Positions 10,448 to 20,302 of a stretch of DNA of 64,000 nt are shown piece by piece. Origin of the DNA: Shewanella surugensis (GTDB lineage: Bacteria > Pseudomonadota > Gammaproteobacteria > Enterobacterales > Shewanellaceae); contig NZ_JAKIKS010000005.1 in NCBI RefSeq assembly GCF_023284005.1, positions 20,807-84,806 on the forward strand, read 5' to 3'. A model generated the notes under the pieces. It worked only from the letters and a program-made list of their open reading frames with translations, did no database searches and was not told where the DNA came from. Numbering within the stretch: the stretch's first letter is position 1; each line of letters starts with the position of its first letter. The translations under genes were made by a program, and so were the position numbers.

Positions 10448-11072
10448 TTACTCGGCGAAAAGCGGACCAGTCCATGACATCCTCGTCATAAAAAGCAGAT
10501 ACACAGTGATTAACCCCTCTCGACTAGACAAGAATATCATTGAAACCAAAAGCCCGACGTGATCACGTATAATGGTGGGCTTAATAAACACCATCAAGTT
10601 TTTCTTAGTCTTACTGCTTGAAGAGGAGCGAAAAAACCAGCCAATCAGAGGAATATCCCCTAGAAATGGCACTTAATCCCCCACAATAAAAGTGGTTTAT
10701 TGATTGTCTAACGTGGTCACCGAAGGCGTTACTAGTACATTTGATGTGGTATCACTCGACACCGCTTGAATAAGCGCACCAAAATCATCAGACCAAATGC
10801 CCCACGCCATGCCACTCACCTCAGATAATGCAGAAGCCAGTGTGGTAATATCGCCCGCAGTTTCTTCATTGGTGGTACAAGTTTGCGTATCCCCTTCGGC
10901 TACTTCAACAATAATAGCTTCAACTAACACCTGTGCACGGCGAATATCTAACTAATCGATAACACTTTCGAGGGTGCGCATTTGCTCAGGATCCGCGCTA
11001 ATCACTAACGCAATGACTTTAATGATGTTATGTTCAACTTCAACCGTCGCGTAACCATAGATCTGTAGTACG
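10448..11072 (-). pseudogene. gspD: Decayed fragment of type II secretion secretin gspD
   Basis: Reading leftward from about 11072, one minus-strand frame gives pieces of GspD in the right order but with large parts missing. First comes an N-domain scrap (VLQIYGYATVEVEHNIIKVI), joined directly to ALVISADPEQMRTL..VID, then a TAG where homologs have glutamine, then LDIRRAQVLVEAIIVEVAEGD. A segment ending in VTPSVTTLDNQ follows and is cut by TAA. The last piece, VPFLGDIPLIGWFF and KKNLMVFIKPTIIRD, is joined after loss of roughly a hundred codons. With at least three in-frame stops and three deletions it cannot make a secretin. No other gsp genes are near, so this is an isolated relic, perhaps a recombination leftover. 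Confidence 0.85.
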
Positions 11073-11469
11073 TTCAAGAAAAATTGAAAATGTAGCATTC
11101 AGCTGGCGTTATAAAGCATTTAAACAAGGTCGTTAATTGCTCCTGCATTAATGACATCCCCGTCATCTGATGTTTAAGGTCTTTGTTGTTCCAGACGACA
11201 ATAAGACATTCCCTATATCCATATAGGTCAGATGAACAAATGTCGTGTTCACATGGATGTGAATGAACGACCATGATGGTCTTCTTGAACAGATAACCTC
11301 GTTATGCTAAGTTGATGTTCAGTAACACAGGGGAATACTGCAAATGGGGGAAACAGGAGCTTTCTTTAACATCAACCTCTATTTTTAAGGCTATGAGAAG
11401 TGAATGGACCCGCGCCATCGTCTTATAGCAATCCGCATTGATATGTATTATTGCATTCGAATCAATGCT
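11073..11469. other. Region without a supported gene beside the gspD relic
   Basis: Several short open frames occur here on both strands, but none has a ribosome site plus recognisable domain. Given the decayed gspD next door this is probably further degraded sequence. I could not identify its origin. Confidence 0.4.
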
Positions 11470-11508
11470 AAAAAAAGCCCCATGTATCTTCATACATGGG
11501 GCTTTTTT
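11470..11508. terminator. Strong hairpin terminator (bidirectional)
   Basis: A near-perfect stem AAGCCCCATGTAT / ATACATGGGGCTT with a four-base CTTC loop, flanked by A-run and T-run. It lies about 135 bases after the stop of the BCCT gene, which reads toward it on the minus strand. Confidence 0.85.
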
Positions 11509-11642
11509 CTTTATCTACTCACTTTCATACGTGCTATTTTGACACCACTACAAAGCAATAGTCAGCCAATAGCGGGGCGATTTCGATAGCAGCCCCTATC
11601 AACCGATACTGACATCGAGTTTGGGCTGACATCAATCAAGCG

Positions 11643-13616
11643 TTATGCCTCTTCGCCCAAATACTCAGAGCTCGATAAATGTAAATAATGAAGATAACGC
11701 TCGTATTGGGTTACCACATCGGCAAGCAGCTGCTTTTGGGTATAGCCCATCACATCGTAATGCTGACCACCCTGTTCTAAGAAGACTTCGACGCGATAAT
11801 AACTCGCTTCACCCTGCTCAATCTCACTGACTATCGGGTTAGGAATAGTATGCTCTCGGATCCTCAAACCATACACAAAGTCATGTTGTTCATCAGCTTT
11901 AATTACAAACCGCACATGATCACCAATAAAGCGCATTTGGGCTTGAATATTACGCTTAACAAAACTCTGGCACGCTCGAGAAAGCGCTGGCGCCGCACAA
12001 TCTTTTAAAAAGGCTTGAGCTTCTTCATAACTCGGATGACACACCAATACATCAATGCGCTCTTCCCAATTCATGTTCGTCTCCGCATATTGCACACTGG
12101 TATTATGCGATTGCACACTATTGAGTTTGAGCCAATCATCTTTAAGCGCCTTAAACAAGCCTAGGCACATGAGTAGCATGATCAATAAAAATGGCATGGC
12201 ACTGGCAATCGTCACCGTTTGCAGCGCTTGCAGCCCACCGGCAAGTAGAAGGACTGATGCCACAACACCTTGCAGTAACGCCCAAAAAATACGTTGCCAA
12301 ACAGGTGCTTCCATATCGCCACCCGAGGTCAAATTATCAATCACCAAAGAACCAGAATCCGATGAGGTCACAAAAAAGGTGACCACTAAACACAAGCCAA
12401 TCGTCGACAAGAAGGTCGACATCGGTAAGTATTCAAAAAATCGAAATAAGGCCACAGACACATCTGATGATACCGCATCCTTTAGGTACAGCGCTCCATG
12501 ATTCATAATGGCATCGATAGCCGTATTACCAAACACCGTCATCCATAAAAAAGTAAAAGCGGTGGGAACAAATAAAACTCCAATCAAAAATTCACGTATG
12601 GTGCGACCCCTTGATATACGGGCGATGAAGGTTCCCACAAAAGGTGACCAAGAAATCCACCAACCCCAATAGAGTAAGGTCCAACCTCCCAGCCAATCAT
12701 TCTTCTGCTCATAGGCGTATAAGTTAAAGGTTTTACCGACAATATCACTTAAATAGCCACCGGTATTTTGCACAAAGGCTCGCAGTAAGTCGACCGTTGG
12801 TCCAAATAACAACACAAACACTAATAACAAACAGGCTAAACCCAGATTAAGCTCACTGAGTCGCTTCACGCCTTTATCTAATCCGGAAAAAACCGACAGC
12901 GTCGCAATAAGGGTGATGCCGATAATCAAGAGCACTTGTACTGTGGTTGATATGGGCCAGCCTAATAAATAATTGAGCCCAGCATTGAGCTGTAATACAC
13001 CAAAACCTAATGATGTCGCCACACCAAACATGGTACCCAATACCGCAAAGGTATCGACAGCATGTCCTATTGGCCCATAAATACGTTCACCGATTAAGGG
13101 ATAGAGTGCACTTCGAGGTAATAAAGGTAATTTATGACGATAAGAGAAATAGGATAAGCTTAAAGCCACAACAGCATAAATAGCCCAAGCATGGATCCCC
13201 CAATGAAAAAAAGTGATCTTCATCGCGTCTTTCGCGGCTTGTATCGTCTCAGGTGTCGTATCAGGTGGCGCAAGAAAATGCATCACGGGTTCCGCCACGC
13301 CAAAGAACATGAGGCCAATTCCCATACCCGCGGAAAAAAGCATCGCAATCCAACTTTTATAGCTATAATCCGGCTCAGAATGATCGGGGCCTAATTTGAT
13401 ATCACCAAATCGGCTAACCATCAGAAAAATAATAAAAATAAGGAAAATGGCAACACTAAGAATATACAGCCATCCGGTTTTCACTTCTAGCCATTGTTGA
13501 ACCACTTTAAACACGACTTGAGATTGTTCGGGCCAAAATGCCCCAACAAACACCATGATAAAAATAAGCAATACAGATGAAAAGAACACAGGAGCATTGA
13601 TGCTCGACTTAACCAT
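11643..13616 (-). CDS. betT: BCCT-family choline/betaine transporter, BetT type
   Basis: A 657-residue secondary transporter of the betaine/choline/carnitine family with twelve transmembrane helices in about residues 10-500. Family signatures are visible: GMGIGLMFFGVAEP at the TM3 unwound helix, and the tryptophan-rich TM8 motif around WGWWISWSPFVGTFIARISRGRTIREF. The C-terminal cytoplasmic part (about 520-657, ERIDVLVCHPSYEEA.. and VFLEQGGQHYDVMGYT) is the long extension seen in BetT-type proton-coupled choline transporters and absent from short family members. No betA/betB lies nearby, so choline or glycine betaine is inferred from the family. Transcription probably ends at the hairpin at 11470-11508. 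Confidence 0.85.
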   Translation of the reverse strand: MVKSSINAPVFFSSVLLIFIMVFVGAFWPEQSQVVFKVVQQWLEVKTGWLYILSVAIFLIFIIFLMVSRFGDIKLGPDHSEPDYSYKSWIAMLFSAGMGIGLMFFGVAEPVMHFLAPPDTTPETIQAAKDAMKITFFHWGIHAWAIYAVVALSLSYFSYRHKLPLLPRSALYPLIGERIYGPIGHAVDTFAVLGTMFGVATSLGFGVLQLNAGLNYLLGWPISTTVQVLLIIGITLIATLSVFSGLDKGVKRLSELNLGLACLLLVFVLLFGPTVDLLRAFVQNTGGYLSDIVGKTFNLYAYEQKNDWLGGWTLLYWGWWISWSPFVGTFIARISRGRTIREFLIGVLFVPTAFTFLWMTVFGNTAIDAIMNHGALYLKDAVSSDVSVALFRFFEYLPMSTFLSTIGLCLVVTFFVTSSDSGSLVIDNLTSGGDMEAPVWQRIFWALLQGVVASVLLLAGGLQALQTVTIASAMPFLLIMLLMCLGLFKALKDDWLKLNSVQSHNTSVQYAETNMNWEERIDVLVCHPSYEEAQAFLKDCAAPALSRACQSFVKRNIQAQMRFIGDHVRFVIKADEQHDFVYGLRIREHTIPNPIVSEIEQGEASYYRVEVFLEQGGQHYDVMGYTQKQLLADVVTQYERYLHYLHLSSSEYLGEEA

Positions 13617-14028
13617 TTTAACCTCTCAGAATGACTCACCTAGATAAAAATGACGCAACGCCACAACTAGATGGATCTTCTACTCCAGGGTTATAACACA
13701 TGAAAAACACAGCACAATCTACTTCACAAAGAGGCATCGATAAAAAACACAAAAAACCCTTAAAAAATAAAGTTAATACTATCAGTGAGTTGACGCAAGA
13801 TATTGGAGTGAATATCGATCCAACTCAATAAAGGATATTCGATAACGATACTGGCACGAGTATAACGCTATTGAATCGCCTTTCTTTCCACATAGAAAGG
13901 CGCGATACTAACACAGACGGGGCATCGAAGGTGATTCATCCTAAACAAATGTTAATTTTCCATTTTCGTCCCACCTTCCCTACTGGCATCAGATCGCGAC
14001 TGAATATCACCCCATAAAAACAATAAAA
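13617..14028. other. Intergenic region between betT and fadR
   Basis: No gene. It should hold the betT promoter (minus strand). A clear hairpin occurs at 13876-13905 (TCGCCTTTCT, eight-base loop, AGAAAGGCG). It is not followed by a T-run, so it may be an RNA structure or attenuator rather than a terminator. Confidence 0.5.
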
Positions 14029-14053
14029 AAGCCGTCTTTCGTCAAGACGGCTT
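14029..14053 (-). terminator. fadR terminator
   Basis: Stem AAGCCGTCTT / AAGACGGCTT with a five-base loop, followed on the minus strand by a run of six T. It lies 40 bases after the fadR stop. Confidence 0.85.
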
Positions 14054-14093
14054 CAAACAAATCAAAATAGACACCGCTCAATAAGCGCTCACT

Positions 14094-14813
14094 TTACGTA
14101 TTGCTATAGCCTAATTCGACGGGCATATCATCACGTAAACTTTGCCACATCACACCACTATTAATACCATAGTTAAACATTAAAGAAGGTACTTCATGAT
14201 AATTGGCATTTTGGGCGAGTATTTCCAACTGCTTATAAAAATCAAGCGCTAAGGCTCTCGCATCACTGCTGGAAAAATAATAACGTCCAACGCGACTGTA
14301 AAGACCTTTAAACCCGTTTAAAATAAGAACATACAGTGGATTACCTGAAGAAAAAGCGAGCGTATGCTGTAGCTGATAGTCAAAATCTGCATAAGCTTGA
14401 GCAGTATCTTCCAATGTATGGATCGCCGCTAAAGCCGTGACGGCTTTAGCGGCATTGTTCCTAATCGCCCCTTTAAAATAAATGGCACTCACATTACTTC
14501 TTGCCGATAACAATTGATCGACGAGTTCAGGAAAACCATCGGGATTTAACTCCGCAATCGTTTCTAAAATATTGAGTCCTGAGGTTTCCCAAAAATTATT
14601 AACTCGAGTCGGCTTACCATGCTGGATAGTCAACCAACCATCTCGAGCAAGACGCTGTAAAACCTCACGTAAGGTTGTCCTAGTGACACCAATTAATTCA
14701 GACAACTCTCTTTCGGCCGGTAAAATAGAACCAGGGGGGAACTTATTGTCCCAAATGGACCGTACAATATACTTTTCTGCAAAGCTTGCAGGACCTTTGG
14801 CATTGATTATCAT
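14094..14813 (-). CDS. fadR: Fatty-acid metabolism regulator FadR
   Basis: A 239-residue GntR-family regulator, exactly the length of the E. coli protein. The N-terminal winged helix (about 10-72) has the canonical [21 protein letters not shown] recognition segment, then LARDGWL and a wing ending in [20 protein letters not shown]. The all-alpha C-terminal domain binds long-chain acyl-CoA, which releases the protein from DNA. In enterics FadR represses beta-oxidation genes and activates fabA and fabB. It is divergent from nhaB, a gene order shared by Vibrio, Shewanella and E. coli, and has its own terminator. Confidence 0.95.
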   Translation of the reverse strand: MIINAKGPASFAEKYIVRSIWDNKFPPGSILPAERELSELIGVTRTTLREVLQRLARDGWLTIQHGKPTRVNNFWETSGLNILETIAELNPDGFPELVDQLLSARSNVSAIYFKGAIRNNAAKAVTALAAIHTLEDTAQAYADFDYQLQHTLAFSSGNPLYVLILNGFKGLYSRVGRYYFSSSDARALALDFYKQLEILAQNANYHEVPSLMFNYGINSGVMWQSLRDDMPVELGYSNT

Positions 14814-15126
14814 CAGCCCTCGTTATCCCATGATTAGCGTTAACTTGACTACTGATCATACCAGAGCCATAAAAAATGGAAACCTTATCCCACACATTTC
14901 TGCCACCCAAATCAACATATTGACGTAAAAATGCACTTCTTTTACCTTGATTCACTCTTTTTTCGAAAAACTTACTGATTAAGATTCCTTAATCCCAGAC
15001 TTCCATGTATTTTACATGCTACCAATTATTAGGCCTTTACTGTGATTTTATCTATTTCAATAGTTAAAAATGTTGGTAAAATGTTTAGCTATGTAAATCA
15101 AAGTAATTATTATCTGAGAACAATGT
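14814..15126. other. Divergent promoter region fadR / nhaB
   Basis: About 310 bases between two divergent starts. It must contain both promoters; the stretch 15040-15110 is very AT-rich. I did not find a confident FadR operator by eye. Confidence 0.5.
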
Positions 15127-16713
15127 ATGACTACGACTATGAGTCAAGCCTTTATTCATAACTTCTTAGGCCAATCGCCTAAATGGTTTAAACTCGCTAT
15201 ATTAGCTTTTTTAATTATTAACCCCATCGTCTTTTACATCGATCCTTTTACCGCCGGTTGGCTATTGGTCATTGAATTTATTTTTACCCTTGCAATGGCA
15301 CTCAAGTGCTATCCACTCCAACCAGGTGGCTTACTCGCCATTGAAGCCATCTTTATTGGCATGACCTCTCCCAGCCAAGTCCTCTACGAAATAGAAGCTA
15401 ACCTTGAAGTATTGCTGCTGCTTATTTTTATGGTAGCGGGGATCTATTTCATGAAGCAACTCTTGCTCTTTGTCTTTACCAAAATCATTACCAAGATCCG
15501 CTCAAAAGTGGCCGTATCGTTAATGTTTTGTATCGCATCGGCTTTTTTATCGGCTTTTCTCGATGCATTGACCGTGATTGCCGTCATTATTACCGTTACT
15601 GTGGGTTTTTATAGTATTTATCATAAAGTGGCTTCAGGAAAAAGCTTTACCGATAGTCATGATCATACTCATGACGCCCATGAGCATTTATATGAAGAAG
15701 AGCTGGAATCTTTTAGGGGCTTTTTACGTAACTTATTAATGCACGCGGGAGTCGGAACCGCACTCGGCGGCGTAGCCACTATGGTAGGAGAGCCACAGAA
15801 CCTCATTATCGCGGCGCAAGCGAACTGGGGTTTTGGTGAGTTTTTCTTGCGTATGGCTCCTGTGACTATGCCCGTACTCGTGGCTGGTATCGCCACCTGT
15901 TTTCTTGTTGAGAAATTCAAAATATTTGGCTACGGGCAACAGTTACCCGATGCAGTACATAAAATTTTATCAGAATTTGCGGCTTATGAAGACGCCCATC
16001 GTACCCCTCATGATAAAATGAAGCTAATTATTCAAGTACTTGTAGGCATATGGCTCATCGCTGGTCTGGCACTGCACTTAGCTTCTGTTGGTTTAATAGG
16101 GTTATCAGTTATCATTTTAGCCACCGCTTTTAATGGCATCACCAATGAACATTCTCTGGGTAAAGCCTTTGAAGAAGCCTTACCTTTTACGGCGTTGTTA
16201 GCAGTGTTTTTTGCCATTGTTGCCGTCATTATCGATCAACAATTGTTTGCACCCGTTATTCAGTGGGCACTGAGTTTTGAAGGTAATACCCAGTTAGTGA
16301 TCTTTTATATCGCCAATGGCTTACTGTCTATGGTTAGCGATAATGTTTTCGTCGGTACGGTTTATATTAATGAAGTTAAAACCGCACTGCTTGACGGTAG
16401 AATAAACCGAGAGCAATTTGATTTACTGGCTGTTGCGATTAATACCGGTACCAACCTCCCCTCCGTCGCGACGCCAAATGGTCAAGCTGCTTTCTTGTTC
16501 TTGCTCACCTCCGCCATCGCCCCACTCGTTCGCTTGTCTTATGGTCGTATGGTATGGATGGCACTGCCTTACACTATTGTGTTATCGATTGTCGGTATAC
16601 TGATGATCCAGCTCGGCGTGTTAGAGCACTTCACCCAGCTACTTTACGATAAGCAATTAATATCCACCGCACCCGTGATCGAAATAATAAACAACGCTAC
16701 ATCCAATCACTAA
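15127..16713 (+). CDS. nhaB: Na+/H+ antiporter NhaB
   Basis: A 528-residue inner-membrane antiporter, close to the E. coli NhaB length. It shows the expected series of hydrophobic helices and the family-specific stretches [16 protein letters not shown] at the N-terminus, [20 protein letters not shown] VGEPQNLII near residue 220, and [16 protein letters not shown] near 455. NhaB exchanges external protons for internal sodium and supports sodium tolerance and pH homeostasis, fitting a marine host. A histidine/aspartate-rich loop ([11 protein letters not shown], about 178-188) lies in the cytoplasmic region. The start has a weak GAG ribosome site. A terminator lies 44 bases after the stop. Confidence 0.95.
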   Translation: MTTTMSQAFIHNFLGQSPKWFKLAILAFLIINPIVFYIDPFTAGWLLVIEFIFTLAMALKCYPLQPGGLLAIEAIFIGMTSPSQVLYEIEANLEVLLLLIFMVAGIYFMKQLLLFVFTKIITKIRSKVAVSLMFCIASAFLSAFLDALTVIAVIITVTVGFYSIYHKVASGKSFTDSHDHTHDAHEHLYEEELESFRGFLRNLLMHAGVGTALGGVATMVGEPQNLIIAAQANWGFGEFFLRMAPVTMPVLVAGIATCFLVEKFKIFGYGQQLPDAVHKILSEFAAYEDAHRTPHDKMKLIIQVLVGIWLIAGLALHLASVGLIGLSVIILATAFNGITNEHSLGKAFEEALPFTALLAVFFAIVAVIIDQQLFAPVIQWALSFEGNTQLVIFYIANGLLSMVSDNVFVGTVYINEVKTALLDGRINREQFDLLAVAINTGTNLPSVATPNGQAAFLFLLTSAIAPLVRLSYGRMVWMALPYTIVLSIVGILMIQLGVLEHFTQLLYDKQLISTAPVIEIINNATSNH

Positions 16714-16756
16714 TAGTGATACACTTTAGCGGTAATTAGCTTAGTCTTTGACTTAT

Positions 16757-16781
16757 AACGCACTTTTTCAGTGCGTTTTTT
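16757..16781 (+). terminator. nhaB terminator
   Basis: Stem AACGCACT / AGTGCGTT with a five-base TTTTC loop and a T-run. It ends just before the ribosome site of dsbB, so dsbB depends on read-through or on a promoter inside or before this hairpin. Confidence 0.85.
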
Positions 16782-16798
16782 CTAATTGGAGATATATT

Positions 16799-17338
16799 TT
16801 GAAAACACTGGTTCGTTTTTCCCAATCCCGTATCGCTTGGTTATCACTCACATTCAGCGCTCTATTGCTTGAAATTATTGCACTTTTTTTCCAATACGGT
16901 ATGCAACTTAACCCTTGTGTTATGTGTATATATCAACGCCTTGCCATGATAGGATTGATCGTTGCTGGAGTAATAGGCAGCTTAGCTTATCGCTCTCGGT
17001 TTATGCGATTCATTGCTATCATCCTATGGGGCGTCAGCAGTATTTGGGGACTCAAATTTGCAATCGATTTAGTGGATCTGCAAACCAACCCATCTCCTTT
17101 TGCCACCTGTGCGTTTTTACCCGAATTTCCCAGTTGGATGCCATTACATGAATGGATCCCCAGCATTTTCATGCCATCAGGTATGTGTACTGATGCCCCT
17201 TGGATTTTTGGTGGTTTTTCAATGGGTCAATGGATGATCGGCATATTCAGCGCCTACTGTATTGCGCTGGTGATTTTCATCATCCCAGCACTGAGAAAAA
17301 ATGTTAATCAACCGACTCGTCCCATGTTCAAAATGTAG
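16799..17338 (+). CDS. dsbB: Disulfide bond formation protein DsbB
   Basis: A 179-residue membrane protein with four helices that reoxidises DsbA and passes electrons to quinone. I start it at the TTG at 16799, with a TTGGAG ribosome site eight bases upstream. That start puts the four catalytic cysteines exactly where E. coli has them: Cys40-Val-Met-Cys43 in the first periplasmic loop, and Cys104 and Cys130 in the second. The region around L-N-P-C-V-M-C-I-Y-Q-R is conserved. It follows nhaB but is separated by a hairpin terminator. A strong terminator also follows it. Confidence 0.94.
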   Translation: MKTLVRFSQSRIAWLSLTFSALLLEIIALFFQYGMQLNPCVMCIYQRLAMIGLIVAGVIGSLAYRSRFMRFIAIILWGVSSIWGLKFAIDLVDLQTNPSPFATCAFLPEFPSWMPLHEWIPSIFMPSGMCTDAPWIFGGFSMGQWMIGIFSAYCIALVIFIIPALRKNVNQPTRPMFKM

Positions 17339-17373
17339 TTATTTGTTGTAAGTATTGAGTCAAAAAACCAATA

Positions 17374-17403
17374 AAATGCGGCCTTAATCAAGGCCGCATT
17401 TTT
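17374..17403 (+). terminator. dsbB terminator
   Basis: Stem AAATGCGGCCTT / AAGGCCGCATTT with an AATC loop and a T-run, 36 bases after the dsbB stop. The symmetric A and T runs allow it to work in both directions. Confidence 0.88.
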
Positions 17404-17839
17404 ATTTCAATCCGCAACATTTCAAACATAAGTGAACATAAATGAGCTAAAAACCAGACTCCCACACTGAAAATCAAGCAGATCGTATTCTCGATCAGCT
17501 AATTACGATTAAAGGCGTCACTTATCATTAGATCAGGCTTGTTCAACACTTAACTCGACGCCTTACGGCGCAAAGCCCATGACTCGGGGCCTTGGCTGTT
17601 TGCTCAACCTCATGCCGAATAAAGAATAAGCAGAGGAATTTCACCTCCCCTATTTTACATAAAGAACCTACCGATTTATCTCGGCGCACTGGGTGTCTAT
17701 GTAGTCTTCTTATAGACTACAAAGCCTCGCACTGAAGGATAATTAAACCATGCCCTCGGTGTTTTTCAAGAAGAGTATAAATTTGGGCTATATTTAGAAC
17801 AGTACCATCGTGCTATTCATACCAGTGACAAGGAATGTT
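17404..17839. other. Gene-free stretch before the DUF4157 gene
   Basis: About 430 bases with no supported gene. Two small palindromes are visible: GCCTTACGGC near 17560 and AGTCTTCTTATAGACT near 17702. The segment 17540-17660 has a different, more GC-rich texture and may be a relic of a mobile element, but I could not name it. Confidence 0.4.
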
Positions 17840-19252
17840 ATGCCGAACAATGTCAATAAGTATGCAATCAAAGATCCACAGAGTCATGATAAGGTTCACC
17901 CGAAAAAGAGCCTGACTAGCAACAACAGCTTCAGCAATCATTTTATTGATAATCGACCTGAAGCCGCATTGCAAAGAAAGTACCAACTGATGGCTAACAA
18001 TAGTCCACAAGCTGCCCGCATGGCGCAGCTACAATCCATGGCCGATCATCATGCTGCCAAGCAACCTATTCAAAAAGCCGACACTAATATTAACACTAGC
18101 ACTGGACTACCGGATAACTTAAAAATCGGCATGGAAGGCTTATCGGGTATCAGCCTTGATCATGTCAAAGTGCATTATAACTCGCCTAAACCTGCGGCCG
18201 TGCAGGCCCATGCTTATGCCCAAGGCAATGACATTCATTTAAGCACTGGCCAAGAAAAACATTTACCCCATGAACTCGGCCACGTAGTGCAACAAGCACA
18301 AGGCAGAGTCAAGCCGACGACCACAGTAGGCGGCCTAGCGGTGAACGATAATGTTGGACTGGAAAAAGAAGCGGATGTGATGGGGGCAAAAGCGCTGCAG
18401 ATGCAGACAAAAGAGCATAACCGTTGGGCAGTTGCAAGTTCTGTCACTCAGAAGAAAAGTAAGGAACAACAAGTAATACAAGCCGTTCTCAATAAAGAAC
18501 ATGTAGAAGAGGCAAAAACGTTGCTAGGTCTACAAGATGCCAAGGTTATTGAAGTCCCTAAAAGCGACAAAGTCAGCGCATTAATGCCTTTTTCAAAATA
18601 TGCTCATGAATGTACCTACGGTCTAGCCCAAAACGATTTAACCCACTCGATAGCGTCGATAAATTTTGGAGATAAAGCGGCAGAATATGCAGATGCAAGC
18701 GCACATCTCGTTTTAAGCTTATGTGGCGGAGCTGGGTATGTAAAAGGATTAGCATTTGTGAGCGAGGGAATGAAAGACTATCAACGCTGTCTCACACATG
18801 AACTTGGGCACCATAAGCAAAATATTTCTCAAGGATATAATTCGGATAACACGACGATAATGCTTCTAGAATGGCATAATGTTTTATATAACGAGAATTT
18901 ATTTGACCCCAATAAACCCAGAATTGCGTATGGTTTAGATTCTCGTCCATCTCAATATTATGAAAGACAAGATACAGCAGCTAAAGAAAAAAGTGATGAA
19001 AGCAAGAGACATAGTATTCAAGTTGCTATGCAAAAAGTGATTAACTCAGAGTACCAAAAATTAGATGTTGCTGTAAAAAAGATGGGAACAATGACTAAAA
19101 AAACCAACGATTTAAAAGTGTACACCGAAGTGTATTTAAAATTTGAAGAAATAAGACAACATGTCAATGAAAAAAGTTACGATGAATGCTTTGTATACCG
19201 GTGTATGCAGTTAAACATACTTTCTGAGTTATCTGCAGCGCTGGCTAAATAA
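17840..19252 (+). CDS. DUF4157 (eCIS-core) protein with C-terminal zinc-protease-like toxin domain
   Basis: A 470-residue protein; start chosen at the ATG at 17840 behind an AAGGA site. The N-terminal 90 residues are Asn/Gln/Ser-rich and carry a F-I-D-N-R-P-E-A tag common in this family. Residues about 88-185 are a DUF4157/eCIS-core domain: LPDNLKIGMEGLSGISLDHVKVHYNS, then HELGHVVQQAQGRV with the zinc site at 144-148 and GLEKEAD with the third ligand Glu175. In known systems this domain marks proteins loaded by extracellular contractile injection systems or other toxin routes. The C-terminal half is a separate domain with a second zinc motif, HELGH at 320-324, followed by a likely Glu344 ligand in LLEWHNVLYNENL and a conserved RIAYG. 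I read it as a secreted effector. No eCIS sheath genes are in the window. The substrate is unknown. Confidence 0.72.
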   Translation: MPNNVNKYAIKDPQSHDKVHPKKSLTSNNSFSNHFIDNRPEAALQRKYQLMANNSPQAARMAQLQSMADHHAAKQPIQKADTNINTSTGLPDNLKIGMEGLSGISLDHVKVHYNSPKPAAVQAHAYAQGNDIHLSTGQEKHLPHELGHVVQQAQGRVKPTTTVGGLAVNDNVGLEKEADVMGAKALQMQTKEHNRWAVASSVTQKKSKEQQVIQAVLNKEHVEEAKTLLGLQDAKVIEVPKSDKVSALMPFSKYAHECTYGLAQNDLTHSIASINFGDKAAEYADASAHLVLSLCGGAGYVKGLAFVSEGMKDYQRCLTHELGHHKQNISQGYNSDNTTIMLLEWHNVLYNENLFDPNKPRIAYGLDSRPSQYYERQDTAAKEKSDESKRHSIQVAMQKVINSEYQKLDVAVKKMGTMTKKTNDLKVYTEVYLKFEEIRQHVNEKSYDECFVYRCMQLNILSELSAALAK

Positions 19253-19431
19253 TGCCCATCCCATTAGAAAGATCCCCATAACAAAACCTAAAAGCCATTA
19301 AAACGTCTTGCAGCTCAATACTAACAAATCGTATCTATAACTATCTCTATAACGACCTGTAAACAGGTATATGAACTCACTTTAAACCTGTGTACTTATA
19401 CATTACGAACATAATCTATTTAAGGTAAACC

Positions 19432-19659
19432 ATGAAAGAAGCATTTAAGGATGTTAAAGAAAAATTAAAGACTTTTCTAGAACATAGCGATCATAGTCAC
19501 TTTATCGACTCCGCAATAAACAACCTTCAAAAAAAGCTAACAACTGCATCTCCTCAAATCCCCAATGTTATTTATCCTCTTTCAGAGCTAAAATATTATG
19601 CAAACGAATTTGCTCTTGCTAAAGGGGATAACATACAAAAATATTACAATTATCCCTAA
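19432..19659 (+). CDS. Small hypothetical protein, candidate partner of the DUF4157 effector
   Basis: A 75-residue protein with a good AAGG ribosome site seven bases before the ATG. It is charged and mostly helical by appearance (KEAFKDVKEKLKTFLEHSDHSHF), without signal peptide or membrane segment. I do not recognise a family. It follows the effector gene by 180 bases on the same strand, which suits an immunity or chaperone gene, but the gap is larger than usual and there is no sequence proof. Confidence 0.45.
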   Translation: MKEAFKDVKEKLKTFLEHSDHSHFIDSAINNLQKKLTTASPQIPNVIYPLSELKYYANEFALAKGDNIQKYYNYP

Positions 19660-19979
19660 CTCGACTCACTGTGTTAGAAAAAAAGCCATCCAAGCAGGCG
19701 CTATGTAATTTAAGCCTTCATGTCATTGTGATACTGCACACGATAAATTCATGTTATATCACAAACTTAACTCACCCCTCATCATTCATCGATGAGTCTT
19801 CATTGCTGCTTTGGGTTGTAATATATCTTCTCTTTCTTTTTTCAGAAAAGAGATGAAAGTGCTTTTTACAAAAAGAAACTAGACCTAAGTGTCGGTATGA
19901 CCTGTATAGCTTTGATAGCAAAAGAAATACTTTTAGGTTACAATTTATTTTCAATTAACGTTAGGATGATGTTTTTTAA
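19660..19979. other. Intergenic region upstream of the bacteriocin-like gene
   Basis: About 320 AT-rich bases. Short open frames on both strands lack ribosome sites and family likeness. A leader or promoter for the small gene at 19980 is expected here. Confidence 0.4.
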
Positions 19980-20237
19980 ATGAACCTATTAACAATGAGT
20001 GAAATAGGACAAGTAAGTGGTGGGTGGACAGCTAATTATGTGGGTTATGCATTGGGAGCAGCTACTGGTATTTGTGGTTTAGTCGGTGGCACAAATTCTG
20101 GATTTGTACTAGCGGCTTTTGGAGTATCGACAGGAACCATTGTTGCTGGCGTTGCTGCAGGGACGATAGTGGCTTATGGGATTGGTTACGCTGTTGGCTA
20201 CGGGGTGAGTAGCGCTGTTGAGTATGCTTACAGCTAA
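19980..20237 (+). CDS. Class II bacteriocin-like peptide with double-glycine leader
   Basis: An 85-residue precursor. The first 15 residues, MNLLTMSEIGQVSGG, are a textbook double-glycine leader: the L-x-x-x-E-I-x-x-V-S-G-G pattern read by peptidase-containing (C39) ABC exporters. The remaining 70 residues start at Trp16. They are glycine/alanine-rich and hydrophobic with repeated G-x-x-x-G spacing (YALGAATGICGLVGG, GVAAGTIVAYGIGYAVGYG), as in pore-forming two-peptide bacteriocins and microcin-like peptides. There is one cysteine. An AGGATG ribosome site is at a slightly long distance. No C39 exporter or immunity gene is recognisable in the window, so export would rely on a gene elsewhere. 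Name and target are inferred. Confidence 0.7.
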   Translation: MNLLTMSEIGQVSGGWTANYVGYALGAATGICGLVGGTNSGFVLAAFGVSTGTIVAGVAAGTIVAYGIGYAVGYGVSSAVEYAYS

Positions 20238-20302
20238 TGGGATTGTTACCGGTAAAGTCATTGAATAGAATATTCTCACTGAATACCGCTTAATCTCATC
20301 TC

